Origin: Muricauda sp. MAR_2010_75
GTDB taxonomy: Bacteria > Bacteroidota > Bacteroidia > Flavobacteriales > Flavobacteriaceae
DNA length: 64,000 nucleotides
Reading direction: 5' to 3'
NCBI RefSeq assembly: GCF_000745185.1
Contig: NZ_JQNJ01000001.1
Span: 1,821,501-1,885,500, forward strand
Part shown: in pieces, positions 10,002 to 18,600 of the stretch
Layout of the letters: every line of letters begins with the position of its first letter
Position numbering within the stretch: position 1 is the stretch's first letter
Position numbers and translations under genes: made by a program
The notes under the pieces: generated by a model
Seen by the model: the letters and a program-made list of their open reading frames with translations, nothing else
Databases searched by the model: none
What the model was told of the DNA's origin: nothing

Positions 10002-10545
10002 GAACCCCATGTTGGGAATGGTTTTGATAATGATCCTTTCATGCACAAAATCAGTAAAAAAAGAACCCCTGGAAAACGCCCATCAATTTTTTGAAAAACT
10101 TTCAAAAAATAAAGGTTTATGGGTGCACCTTCCAAGTGATACGACCATTGCAATGCAATCGTTCATTATGAAGTTTGAATTACAGGAAGGCGACACTTTA
10201 AGGGGAGAAATTTTAGGCTTTACAAAAACCGGGGACACCATTTCCTTTTGGAATATTAAAGAATATCGTGTTGCAGAAAAGGACACCATCATTTTTAATC
10301 AACAAGGTGAATATGGCAGTGCAAGGGGCACCTCCTATTTCCCTGATTCTCTGACGCGGGAGTCACGTTTTATAATGACCTATTCCAATGGAGCACCCCA
10401 GATGCATAAGAACACCCATATTTTCTTAAATGATTCCACCCTACTTACCAAAAGCCAAATTTTTGATAAGCAGTCCCAAAAGTGGGTCAAACAACCAGAT
10501 GCGATTTGGACGTTTAATCACCCAACAAAAAAAGAACAATCATGA
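9988..10545 (+). CDS. Hypothetical lipoprotein
   Basis: 185 residues from the first of two consecutive ATGs (9988 and 9991). A short leader ends in a lipobox-like I-L-S-C at residues 16-19, so the protein is probably lipid-anchored. The mature part is beta-rich with evenly spaced strands (GDTLRGEILGFTKTGDTISF, KDTIIFNQQGEYGSARGT), like lipocalin-like or DUF6265-like folds, but I do not recognise a family. It overlaps both neighbours (14 and 4 bases), so it is translated as part of the same operon as the propeller and ankyrin genes. Confidence 0.65.
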   Translation: MMSIKNPMLGMVLIMILSCTKSVKKEPLENAHQFFEKLSKNKGLWVHLPSDTTIAMQSFIMKFELQEGDTLRGEILGFTKTGDTISFWNIKEYRVAEKDTIIFNQQGEYGSARGTSYFPDSLTRESRFIMTYSNGAPQMHKNTHIFLNDSTLLTKSQIFDKQSQKWVKQPDAIWTFNHPTKKEQS

Positions 10546-11411
10546 AGACTTCAGAAAACATGTCAAAAGGCAGGAGGACGGTCATAAGAACATCCGCTTT
10601 GGGATTGGTGGGCCTATCATTGTCCCCGTTGGCCTCGGCAGGTGAGAAAACCCAAAGTCAACATTTCGGCACAACTACTGAGATTGTTCCCAAACACTTT
10701 CCCAACATCGATCCCGAAATCGTATCGGAGGTAGTGGGGAAATCGCATTCCAATCTAGAACGTGTAAAGGAGCTTGTGGATAAAAGACCAGAGCTTGCTC
10801 GATCTGTTTGGGAATGGCGTTTTGGGGATTTCGAGTCGGCCATTGGGGCAGCTTCCCACGTTGGACGTAGGGACATTGTGCAATACCTAATCCAAAAAGG
10901 GGCCAGGCCCACCATTTTTACCTTCGCGATGATGGGTGTCCATGATGTTGTAAAATCAATGGTCGAATTTTACCCGGGCATACAAAGAACCATGGGCCCA
11001 CATGGCATAAGCTTATTGGACCATGCATATTACGGGGAGCGAATGAACGATAAAATGACCTACACAGAAATGGATAATCTCAAAAAAACCATTGATTATT
11101 TGGAATCCTTGGGGGATGCCGGTGGAGAAACCTATATGGACGAAACCAAGCAAGAACAAAAAAAGTTTTTAGGGGACTACAAATATGGTGAGGGCGAAAA
11201 AGATGGGTTCACAATTTCACTTAATATGAGGGATAAAATGACCTTGGGTCCAATTGGGGGCTTCGGTGGCGCATTACTTAAAACAAAGGACAATTTGTAT
11301 ATTTATAATGGTTCTCCTTCCGTCACCGTAACTTTCACGGCTCAAGACAATACGGTTACTTCTTTGACGCTCCGCACACCCGATACAACAGTCAACGCAA
11401 CAAAAATTTAG
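10542..11411 (+). CDS. Tat-exported protein with ankyrin-like repeats
   Basis: 289 residues. The N-terminus has a twin-arginine-type signal (SKGRRTVIRTSALGLVG, then a hydrophobic stretch and A-S-A-G), so export of a folded protein is predicted. Residues about 55-170 resemble ankyrin repeats (FESAIGAASHVGRRDIVQYLIQKGARP, DVVKSMVEFYPG, LLDHAYYGER). The C-terminal 100 residues are beta-rich (FLGDYKYGEGEKDGFTISLN) and resemble the small domain added to serine hydrolases in this phylum. ATGA overlap with the upstream stop shows tight coupling. Role unknown; possible scaffold or inhibitor in the periplasm. Confidence 0.7.
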   Translation: MKTSENMSKGRRTVIRTSALGLVGLSLSPLASAGEKTQSQHFGTTTEIVPKHFPNIDPEIVSEVVGKSHSNLERVKELVDKRPELARSVWEWRFGDFESAIGAASHVGRRDIVQYLIQKGARPTIFTFAMMGVHDVVKSMVEFYPGIQRTMGPHGISLLDHAYYGERMNDKMTYTEMDNLKKTIDYLESLGDAGGETYMDETKQEQKKFLGDYKYGEGEKDGFTISLNMRDKMTLGPIGGFGGALLKTKDNLYIYNGSPSVTVTFTAQDNTVTSLTLRTPDTTVNATKI

Positions 11412-11416
11412 ATGTC

Positions 11417-11827
11417 ATGAATTCAAAAAACATTTTCCGAATTGTATTGGCGATTATTGGCGGCGAAATTGCCCTGATCATCTTCGCGACCATAGCCCAA
11501 GAAGTTCTTTTTGATGGAATCAGCTATAATTCTTCGCCCATTAGCGAGATTGCACTTGGCGGATTGGCGACCTTCATTGCGGCAATTTTGGCCGGCATTG
11601 TTGCCAGATTGATCATCCGTAATAAGATCAATACCGTACCATGGGGCATTACCGTGCTTGTTACGGTGGAAATGACCTACCTTATTTTAACCGGCAAAAC
11701 AGGTGACCCCATCTGGTTTGATATATTGGCAGGTGCTTCACTGATTATTGGGATTTGGCTTGGCTTCAATTATCCCAGGTTTTTGTCCAAAAGCAGGGTA
11801 ACATCCGTTAAAGAACATTCCCATTAA
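11417..11827 (+). CDS. Small four-helix membrane protein
   Basis: 136 residues with four hydrophobic segments (about 5-30, 43-67, 76-94, 103-120) and little else; no catalytic motif is visible. It follows the ankyrin-like gene by 5 bases as the last gene of the operon. Its stop codon overlaps the convergent DUF5916 gene by 4 bases. No family recognised with confidence. Confidence 0.65.
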   Translation: MNSKNIFRIVLAIIGGEIALIIFATIAQEVLFDGISYNSSPISEIALGGLATFIAAILAGIVARLIIRNKINTVPWGITVLVTVEMTYLILTGKTGDPIWFDILAGASLIIGIWLGFNYPRFLSKSRVTSVKEHSH

Positions 11828-14016
11828 AGCCAGTAGGTGAATTTTAACACTATACCCCGGTTCTTGATTGCCAAGCTTTCTGGGAAATAGTTTTCGGTAT
11901 AGACCACAAAAAGATCGGACATGGGCAAAAAGCGCCACTGAAACCGACTATTGATATTAATGTTGTCCTGTTGGGTGTTGTATTGAAGGAAAGTGGTCCA
12001 GAACATGGTATTTGAAAACGATATTTCCGAGGTAAGCCCAAAAAGGTGCAATTGTGCACTGTCCAGATTTGAAGGCAACCGTACATCATTAAAATTATAA
12101 CGCAAGATAAAATTGCCCCAAGGCTGGAAACGAATATTGGTCTCCGCCTCAATGTACAATCTGTTGCCACTATAAAAGCTCCCATATTCTGCACCCAAGC
12201 TTCCAGAAAATTGTTTCCTTGGATCCAGACGACCCCAAAAACCGACCCTATCGTATGAATAGTAGCCTTTCGAAAAAGGAATGTTACCCACAATAAAGGA
12301 ATCAAAAGGCAAATCGTTCTTCTCGTTCACATAACTCAACTCCAATGCATTCTGATTCTTAAAATCAAAAAAGTAATAGAAGCCCGCTATTGATGAGTTC
12401 AGTGATCCATCCATGTTCAAAAAGGCCCGAGTGGAAACGCGTGGCCCGTGAAGGTTGTATTTTGAAGTCTTATGTCCCGGGAGGAAATTATATACGAAAA
12501 GATGCGACAATTGATAATATCCCAGCTTCACAAATACCTCGTTCTCAGCATCAAAGTTGTTCAGTCTTGGCACAAAGCCCACATCTGTGATGTAATTTTC
12601 ACCTACCCTGTCCCCAGACAACCGGGTCAATATATTTTTATTGTTGAACCGAACGGTGGCAGTATAGTAATATTCCTCCTCGAACTCGCCGGGATTGAAA
12701 GATTTGTGCATTCCCAAATTGGCACTCCATTTTCCCGTTTCATCCAAAAAATTATACTCCAATGCCAAAACTCTATTATAAGCAGCCTGTGTAGAGTCTG
12801 AATTTTGAGTGGTTCGCTGTCGATTCACCAAAAGTGCATCCAAGGTTGATCTTTTGCCAAAACGCTGTGAAAAAGAAGAAACAAAGTAATTCTGGGCATT
12901 TGCATTGTCCGTTTTTCCCGTTTGCACATCCATTACCCCCACCCGAAGCTTATTGGATAGGTTCCCGGATATTCGCGCTCCGTATTGAATGGGCGTGGGC
13001 TGTCCATTGGCAAGTCCGATTCTTCTGGAAAAGAAAGGGGTGATGTCTTCCTTTCCAAAAGAGGTGAACAGATCACTGTTCTCTAGAAAAAAGCCTCTTC
13101 TTTCCGGAAAGAATAGCGCAAAGCGGGTAAGGTTGGTTATTTGTTGATCCACATCCACAGTGGAAAAATCAGGATTAAGGGTCAGGTCTAAATTCAAGGA
13201 TGAAGAAATGGCCAACTTTGCATCCAAACCCACTTCAAAACTGTACTGCTCCGTACCTTGCAACTCATGGTCCCTAGCAATTCCTCCAGCCATATAGGGC
13301 AAAAGGTTAATGTTTCCTTTTTTGGCCTTAGGCGGATTTGAATCCCATAACAGCTCTCCGGTATATCCCAGATTAATCGTATTTAAATTCAGGGGCACCC
13401 TGTTCCACGAAGAGTAGTAGTTGTTCTTCATGTCATTTCTCACAAAGTTCAAACCCCAGACCCTGTTGGAAGTATCGTACCTCAATGTTCTAAAGGGTAT
13501 GGCCATTTCAACATACCAAACATTATTGCCCAAAGAAATCTCAGAGAACCATTTATTGTCCCAATTTTCATTGATATATGATTCATTGCCCTCCACACTG
13601 ATCAATCCTTCAAATTGAGCTCCACCCGCATTTACGCCAAAGAAAAAACCATTGGTCCTTTGATTGAAGGGGTCTAGAACAATGCCAATGCCATCACTGC
13701 CAAAATGTTCATCATCTTGGTCCCGTTTTAACGTTCGAATTATATGTTGATTGTTCTTTTCATGGCATGTGATGCCTACATATAAAAACACATCATCATA
13801 GGCCATGCGAACCTCGGTTTGCGAATCAGCTTCACCAGTGTCCTTTGGCCATTGATTGAGAAAAGGCGTAGTTTTTTCCAAATTTTGCCAAACAGACTCA
13901 TCCAAAGCACCATCGATTGTAATTTTGGAGTCGATTCTTTTTAGGTTGAACTGCTGTTGTCCATTTAGGTGCAATGATGAAATAAGCAACAAAATGTATA
14001 CTAACCTGAAGGTCAT
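11824..14016 (-). CDS. DUF5916 outer-membrane protein with N-terminal CBM9-like domain (copy 2)
   Basis: 730 residues, signal peptide 1-19 (LHLNGQQ). CBM9-like domain at about 22-215 (KITIDGALDESVWQNLEK, GIGIVLDPFNQRTNGFFFGV). The DUF5916 core NPDFSTVDVDQQITNLTRF, FFPERRGFFLENSDLF and PFFSRRIGL is shared almost word for word with the gene at 4683-6830, as are the closing strands (FLQYNTQQDN, WRFLPMSDLFVVYTENY). It ends in the barrel-type tail F-T-Y-W-L. The two are clear paralogs but too diverged to be a recent duplication. Transcribed alone on the minus strand and facing the SMP-30-like operon. Confidence 0.85.
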   Translation of the reverse strand: MTFRLVYILLLISSLHLNGQQQFNLKRIDSKITIDGALDESVWQNLEKTTPFLNQWPKDTGEADSQTEVRMAYDDVFLYVGITCHEKNNQHIIRTLKRDQDDEHFGSDGIGIVLDPFNQRTNGFFFGVNAGGAQFEGLISVEGNESYINENWDNKWFSEISLGNNVWYVEMAIPFRTLRYDTSNRVWGLNFVRNDMKNNYYSSWNRVPLNLNTINLGYTGELLWDSNPPKAKKGNINLLPYMAGGIARDHELQGTEQYSFEVGLDAKLAISSSLNLDLTLNPDFSTVDVDQQITNLTRFALFFPERRGFFLENSDLFTSFGKEDITPFFSRRIGLANGQPTPIQYGARISGNLSNKLRVGVMDVQTGKTDNANAQNYFVSSFSQRFGKRSTLDALLVNRQRTTQNSDSTQAAYNRVLALEYNFLDETGKWSANLGMHKSFNPGEFEEEYYYTATVRFNNKNILTRLSGDRVGENYITDVGFVPRLNNFDAENEVFVKLGYYQLSHLFVYNFLPGHKTSKYNLHGPRVSTRAFLNMDGSLNSSIAGFYYFFDFKNQNALELSYVNEKNDLPFDSFIVGNIPFSKGYYSYDRVGFWGRLDPRKQFSGSLGAEYGSFYSGNRLYIEAETNIRFQPWGNFILRYNFNDVRLPSNLDSAQLHLFGLTSEISFSNTMFWTTFLQYNTQQDNININSRFQWRFLPMSDLFVVYTENYFPESLAIKNRGIVLKFTYWL

Positions 14017-14424
14017 GAAAAGACTTTTATCATTAAGACCTTGAAGATGAATACATTTAACAATATAATTTTGGTTTTTACACGAACCAACTTGTTTTTT
14101 ATGTGTTCTTAAGCTTTTGGTACATTATAAAATATTTGGTGGCCCATGGCCGCCTGTGACTGGAGGTATTTTTGATGTGACCAAAGTCAAATCAATAATA
14201 AAAGTTCACAAATCGTCAACATTTTGAAATCAAAAAGTGGTAGTCCCAGTAAAACTGAGGCTCGGAGAAAAAAGTTCGGTTCTTGCAGGAGCTACTATAC
14301 TTCACTTGGAGAACACCTTCATCAAGACTGATGAACAAATAACAATTTCTGATGTTATTTGAATATATTTACTACAAAGGATTTTCCCTTTGTTGTGAAG
14401 AACCCATCCTAAAACGTGATTGCT
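14017..14424. other. Divergent intergenic region upstream of the dikinase-like gene
   Basis: About 400 bases between divergent genes. I found no open frame with coding character and no good TTG-N17-TAnnTTTG promoter on either strand. It is moderately AT-rich with short imperfect inverted pieces (for example around 14335-14362, TGATGAACAAAT versus TGATGTTATTTG). It should hold both promoters, but nothing can be placed with confidence. Confidence 0.3.
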
Positions 14425-17334
14425 ATGGAACGTTTTTGCAAGATTGTTTTATGCTTTGTTTTGGCGCTGCCATATCCAATTCAGGCTCAAAAAGTCGAGA
14501 CAAATGACATTGCCGCACTAATCCAGAAATATAAAAATGACATTCGAGGCCCCTATAGGGATATCCGTTGGTTCTGTGCCGATGGAAGTATTCGCGCTCC
14601 CAAGGACCCCTGTCCCGATGAGATTGGCCCCGGGGTTCAGCATGCCCGTTATAAAGAGGAGGTCGTGGCTTTGGGGAAATCCAATCACATATATCTGGGC
14701 CAGATTTTGGCATATACTGATCAAGAACCCTTTTGGGATGCCGAAAATGATCACTCCCGACTGAAACAGTACCAACTTGACAAATACCTGAAGAGCGTAG
14801 ACAACGGTTGGATCAATCAAAAAGGGCAATTTTACCGGGGAGCCATCCAAGCGGAAGACGAGGAAGCATGGGGCATCGAATTTTACAAATGGCTCTTGGC
14901 GAAAAATGAGGTTTTGAAGAATGAGTATTTTCTGGTGCGTCAATCCCTTAAGGATATTCCCCACAATGGGGATGACAATGTGGCCCAACAGATGCGGAGC
15001 GAATCCAAAGTGATATCTGATCTGTACCTGCCTTTTATGGATTTACGAGTGAAGATCCACAGCCAACCGGAAGAAAGCGATGTTCAAAAAGTGGTGCGGT
15101 TCAAGCAAGCGAACAGCACTAAGTTGACTGCGGATATTTCCAAAAAATTGGATGAGTTGGTGGCCACCATGAAGGAATTTCATAAGCCTGTGGACATTTC
15201 TGCGCTTCCCAAAATGGCTCCCTTGACTAAAGGAACTGATTTAGGGAAAAAAATTGAAAGTTTTGCTTCCAATTCAGCATTAATGGGCAGTCCAAAATTA
15301 TTATTGGAACAAGCTTCGCAGCTCTTGTTCGATATCCGTGCCGGTATTTTGGAGGAGAAAAGACCTATGGCAAGGCTCCAGTTGCTGGATGTTTCCCTGA
15401 AATTGGAAGAAATTGTATTCAAAAGTTCGCCCGACTATCAAGCTGAAACCTTGAAGGAACTCCTGCATAAAATCTGTTACTTAGGCATGGCCGTTACCGG
15501 TTCGGGCTACTTGGAGCAATGGGAATGGGACCAACTGTCAAGTGATCTTACCAATTATGAAGCTCAGGAGCGGTCACTGGGTGAATTAACCGAAATATTA
15601 AACCGGGCAAGGTCTGCGGTGGAGTGGAGTGCCGCCATGGTCAAGGCCAATTACGATGGTATCGTAAAGGAATATGTTGCTTTTGAACCGCTCACTGCTG
15701 GTTTTGTAGATGATAAGATTCGTGGGTCGGTGGCACTACATTTGGGGCAAAGTGTGGGGGAGCTGGGGAATCTCATTTCCACAGAATCCCAATTGACGAA
15801 CAAAGTGATGGACTTACAGAACCAAAGTACGATACGAGGATTAAACCCTGGATATGCGTTTGGAGAATTAGTGGTTGTGGGCGGCAGTTCGGATGACATA
15901 GAAGTTTCATCGGACAAAATCTATGTGTTTCAACGTCCTCCATCCGATTTAAAACCCGTTGCCGGTATTGCTACTGTAGCCGAAGGAAATATGGTTTCCC
16001 ATGTGCAGCTGTTGGCCCGAAACTTGGGAATTCCCAATGCAGCATTATCTGACCAAAATCTACAAGACCTTCAAAAGTACGATGGCACAAGGGTGTTTTA
16101 TGCGGTTTCCAAAAAGGGAAACATCATCCTTAAACCCGAAAACCAAATGACTTCGGAGGAATTGACGCTTTTCGCCAAAAAGGAACGTAAAGAAGAACGC
16201 ATTGAGGTGCCAATTGCGCAGATACGGTTGGATGAAAACAAGGTTTTGGATATGCGAACCGTGGTCGCGGATGATTCCGGGAAATTGTGTGGTCCCAAAG
16301 CTGCAAATTTGGGTCAGCTCAAAAAAATGTTCCCGGAGAATGTGGTGGAAGGTTTGGTGATCCCCTTCGGAATTTTCAGGACACACATGGACCAAAACAT
16401 GCCTGGTCAAGAGGGTTCGTACTGGCAGTTTTTGACTAAAATGTTCCAAGAGGCCAATCGCATGTTGGCTTCGGGCATATCCGAAAAAGAGGTGGAAAAC
16501 TATCAATTACGCCAATTGGAAACCTTACGGGAAGCCATTAAAAAAATGCCCTTGCAAGACACTTTTATAACGCAATTGGAAGAAGGTTTCAAAGAAGTTT
16601 TGGGTTCCGAACTGGGAAATGTTCCCGTTTTCCTTCGCAGTGATACTAACATGGAGGATCTAAAGGATTTCACGGGTGCAGGATTGAACCTTACCATTTT
16701 CAATTCGGTGGATAAAACCAAAATCTTGGAAGGCATCAAAGACGTTTGGGCCTCTCCGTATACCGAACGAAGTTTTAAATGGCGTCAAAAATATTTATTG
16801 AACCCGGAGAATGTGTTTCCGTCCATTTTGGTGATTCCGAGTGTGGATGTGGACTATTCTGGCGTTTTGATTACCAAGGGAATCAGTTCGGGAACGGAGA
16901 ACGACCTTACCGTGGCATTTAGCCGAGGTGCCGGTGGCGCGGTTGATGGTCAGGCTGCGGAACAATACCTCATTAAAGATGAAGGAGGCTATACCTTGTT
17001 GGCACCTGCCCGTGAACGTTTCTACAACAGTCTGCCCAAAACGGGAGGCACGGAGAAGAAGAAGGCCACTTTTCAAGACCGTGTGCTTAACGAACGGAAC
17101 ATCAATGAAATTCGGGATTTGGCCCATACCATTCGAGAGCGGGTTCCCAAAGAAACCGATTCGGATTACCAAGGGGCTTACGATGTGGAGTTGGGCTTTA
17201 GGGACAATAAGCTGTGGTTGTTCCAGATTAGGCCATTTGTGGAGAATAAAAGGGCATTGGGTTCCACGTATTTGGAATCCATCACCCCAAAGATTGACCT
17301 TGCCAGACGTATTTCACTATCTAAAAAATTGTAG
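14425..17334 (+). CDS. Secreted PEP synthase/glucan-water-dikinase-like ATP-dependent phosphotransferase
   Basis: 969 residues from ATG 14425 (a GTG lies three codons upstream). Signal peptide 1-21 ends YPIQAQ. Residues about 25-430 are a mostly helical region I do not recognise. A PEP-utilising mobile (phosphohistidine) domain follows, with probable phosphohistidine H526 in NMVSHVQLLARNLGIPNA. After it comes a PPDK_N-type ATP-grasp domain: GPKAANLGQL (K near 625), FLRSDTNMEDLKDFTGAGL, and the closing DVELGFRDNKLWLFQIRPF. This order, mobile domain before ATP-binding domain, is that of alpha-glucan water dikinases rather than PEP synthase. No PEP/pyruvate-binding barrel is present. An exported ATP user is unusual. 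The stop is directly followed by the ATG of the next gene. Confidence 0.8.
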   Translation: MERFCKIVLCFVLALPYPIQAQKVETNDIAALIQKYKNDIRGPYRDIRWFCADGSIRAPKDPCPDEIGPGVQHARYKEEVVALGKSNHIYLGQILAYTDQEPFWDAENDHSRLKQYQLDKYLKSVDNGWINQKGQFYRGAIQAEDEEAWGIEFYKWLLAKNEVLKNEYFLVRQSLKDIPHNGDDNVAQQMRSESKVISDLYLPFMDLRVKIHSQPEESDVQKVVRFKQANSTKLTADISKKLDELVATMKEFHKPVDISALPKMAPLTKGTDLGKKIESFASNSALMGSPKLLLEQASQLLFDIRAGILEEKRPMARLQLLDVSLKLEEIVFKSSPDYQAETLKELLHKICYLGMAVTGSGYLEQWEWDQLSSDLTNYEAQERSLGELTEILNRARSAVEWSAAMVKANYDGIVKEYVAFEPLTAGFVDDKIRGSVALHLGQSVGELGNLISTESQLTNKVMDLQNQSTIRGLNPGYAFGELVVVGGSSDDIEVSSDKIYVFQRPPSDLKPVAGIATVAEGNMVSHVQLLARNLGIPNAALSDQNLQDLQKYDGTRVFYAVSKKGNIILKPENQMTSEELTLFAKKERKEERIEVPIAQIRLDENKVLDMRTVVADDSGKLCGPKAANLGQLKKMFPENVVEGLVIPFGIFRTHMDQNMPGQEGSYWQFLTKMFQEANRMLASGISEKEVENYQLRQLETLREAIKKMPLQDTFITQLEEGFKEVLGSELGNVPVFLRSDTNMEDLKDFTGAGLNLTIFNSVDKTKILEGIKDVWASPYTERSFKWRQKYLLNPENVFPSILVIPSVDVDYSGVLITKGISSGTENDLTVAFSRGAGGAVDGQAAEQYLIKDEGGYTLLAPARERFYNSLPKTGGTEKKKATFQDRVLNERNINEIRDLAHTIRERVPKETDSDYQGAYDVELGFRDNKLWLFQIRPFVENKRALGSTYLESITPKIDLARRISLSKKL

Positions 17335-18600
17335 ATGAGAAAGATACTTGCTTTAGGAATTTTAGGTTTGATGGGATTAGGATTCACTGAATTTGTGGAA
17401 TACCCCATCGATGGGTATGAACGCACCGGAATAAAGCGACTCAAACGGCTGGAAATGATCAAGAATGGGGAGTTGAAGGAAACCTCTTCTCCACTTCCCG
17501 AAGGTGCCAAAAAATCGTGGGAGGATATCCAATTGAACTTACTCACTAGAAAAGACGATAGCGTGGGAAGCTTTTTTACGGTGGATGAATCCTTTCAAAA
17601 GGAAATTGGAACACTGTTTCGAGGTTTGGACAAAAGTTATTCCCTGACCATTTTGGATATTTCGGATCCCGATAGCGTCCGGTATGCCGAACGGAACAAG
17701 ACCTTGGGGTATCAGCCGGGTAGTGTGGGTAAATTAGCCGTGCTTGTGGCACTTTTTGAACAATTGGCCAAAATTTACCCCGATTCCTTTGAGCTTCGCA
17801 CTCAATTGCTGAAAAACAAAGTGGTAAGAGCTGGGGTGTGGGGCTTGACTGATGAGCATACCATTCCTATTTTCAATGTGGAGAAGAACACTTTGGTCAA
17901 ACGCCAGGTGATTGCCAGTGATGTATTCAGTTTGTATGAATGGGCGGACCACATGCTTTCGGTGAGCAACAACGGAGCGGCCAGTGTCGTTTGGCGGGAG
18001 GCGCTTTTGATGACTGCGTTCGGGGTGAAATATCCTGAACTGACCGAAGAGGAGGCCACAGCCTATTTCAAGGAAACCCCAAAAAAGGAGTTGACCGATT
18101 TGGCCAATGATGTGGTCAATCTTCCACTTCGTGATTTGGGAATCACTGCTGATGAATGGAGGTTGGGCAGTTTTTTCACGAATGGGGCCAACACCTACGT
18201 GGGAGACAAGGGAGGTAGCATTGGCACGCCTTACGGACTCATGAAGTTTTTGGTGCAGTTGGAGCAGGGCAAAGTAATCGATGAGGCGAGTAGTCTGGAG
18301 ATGAAACGCTTGATGTACATGACTGATCGGCGGATTCGTTACGCGCAATCCCCTGCATTGAAAGAGGCAGCCGTTTATTTTAAATCGGGGAGCCTATATA
18401 AATGTGACCGCAGCAAAGGGGAGGAATGCGGAAAGTATATGGGCAATGTGCAAAACTTTATGAACTCCGTAATCATTGTAGAGCATCCTGATAATTGCAG
18501 GTATATGGTGGTACTGATGACCAATGTGCTACGGAAAAATTCAGCTTCGGACCATATGTATTTGGCCTCAGCCATCGACAAAATCGTTAGGAAGGGCTGA
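17335..18600 (+). CDS. Exported class A beta-lactamase-like serine hydrolase
   Basis: 421 residues with a hydrophobic N-terminus (1-20). The class A-type transpeptidase/beta-lactamase motifs are in order: S130-V-G-K133 (nucleophile S130), S211-N-N213 in place of SDN, and K350-S-G352 in FKSGSLYKC. A clear omega-loop ExxLN glutamate is not visible, so efficient beta-lactam hydrolysis is doubtful; an amidase, esterase or peptidoglycan-related role is more likely. Two cysteines in KCDRSKGEECGKY may form a disulfide. Starts immediately after the dikinase-like gene's stop with no spacer, so the two are one operon. The 3' end overlaps the convergent transporter gene by 14 bases. Confidence 0.8.
   Translation: MRKILALGILGLMGLGFTEFVEYPIDGYERTGIKRLKRLEMIKNGELKETSSPLPEGAKKSWEDIQLNLLTRKDDSVGSFFTVDESFQKEIGTLFRGLDKSYSLTILDISDPDSVRYAERNKTLGYQPGSVGKLAVLVALFEQLAKIYPDSFELRTQLLKNKVVRAGVWGLTDEHTIPIFNVEKNTLVKRQVIASDVFSLYEWADHMLSVSNNGAASVVWREALLMTAFGVKYPELTEEEATAYFKETPKKELTDLANDVVNLPLRDLGITADEWRLGSFFTNGANTYVGDKGGSIGTPYGLMKFLVQLEQGKVIDEASSLEMKRLMYMTDRRIRYAQSPALKEAAVYFKSGSLYKCDRSKGEECGKYMGNVQNFMNSVIIVEHPDNCRYMVVLMTNVLRKNSASDHMYLASAIDKIVRKG

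Noticed and set aside
17734..18348. 204-codon minus-strand frame opposite the class A-type hydrolase
   Set aside because: Overlaps the SxxK/SNN-containing coding frame; composition is of a shadow frame.
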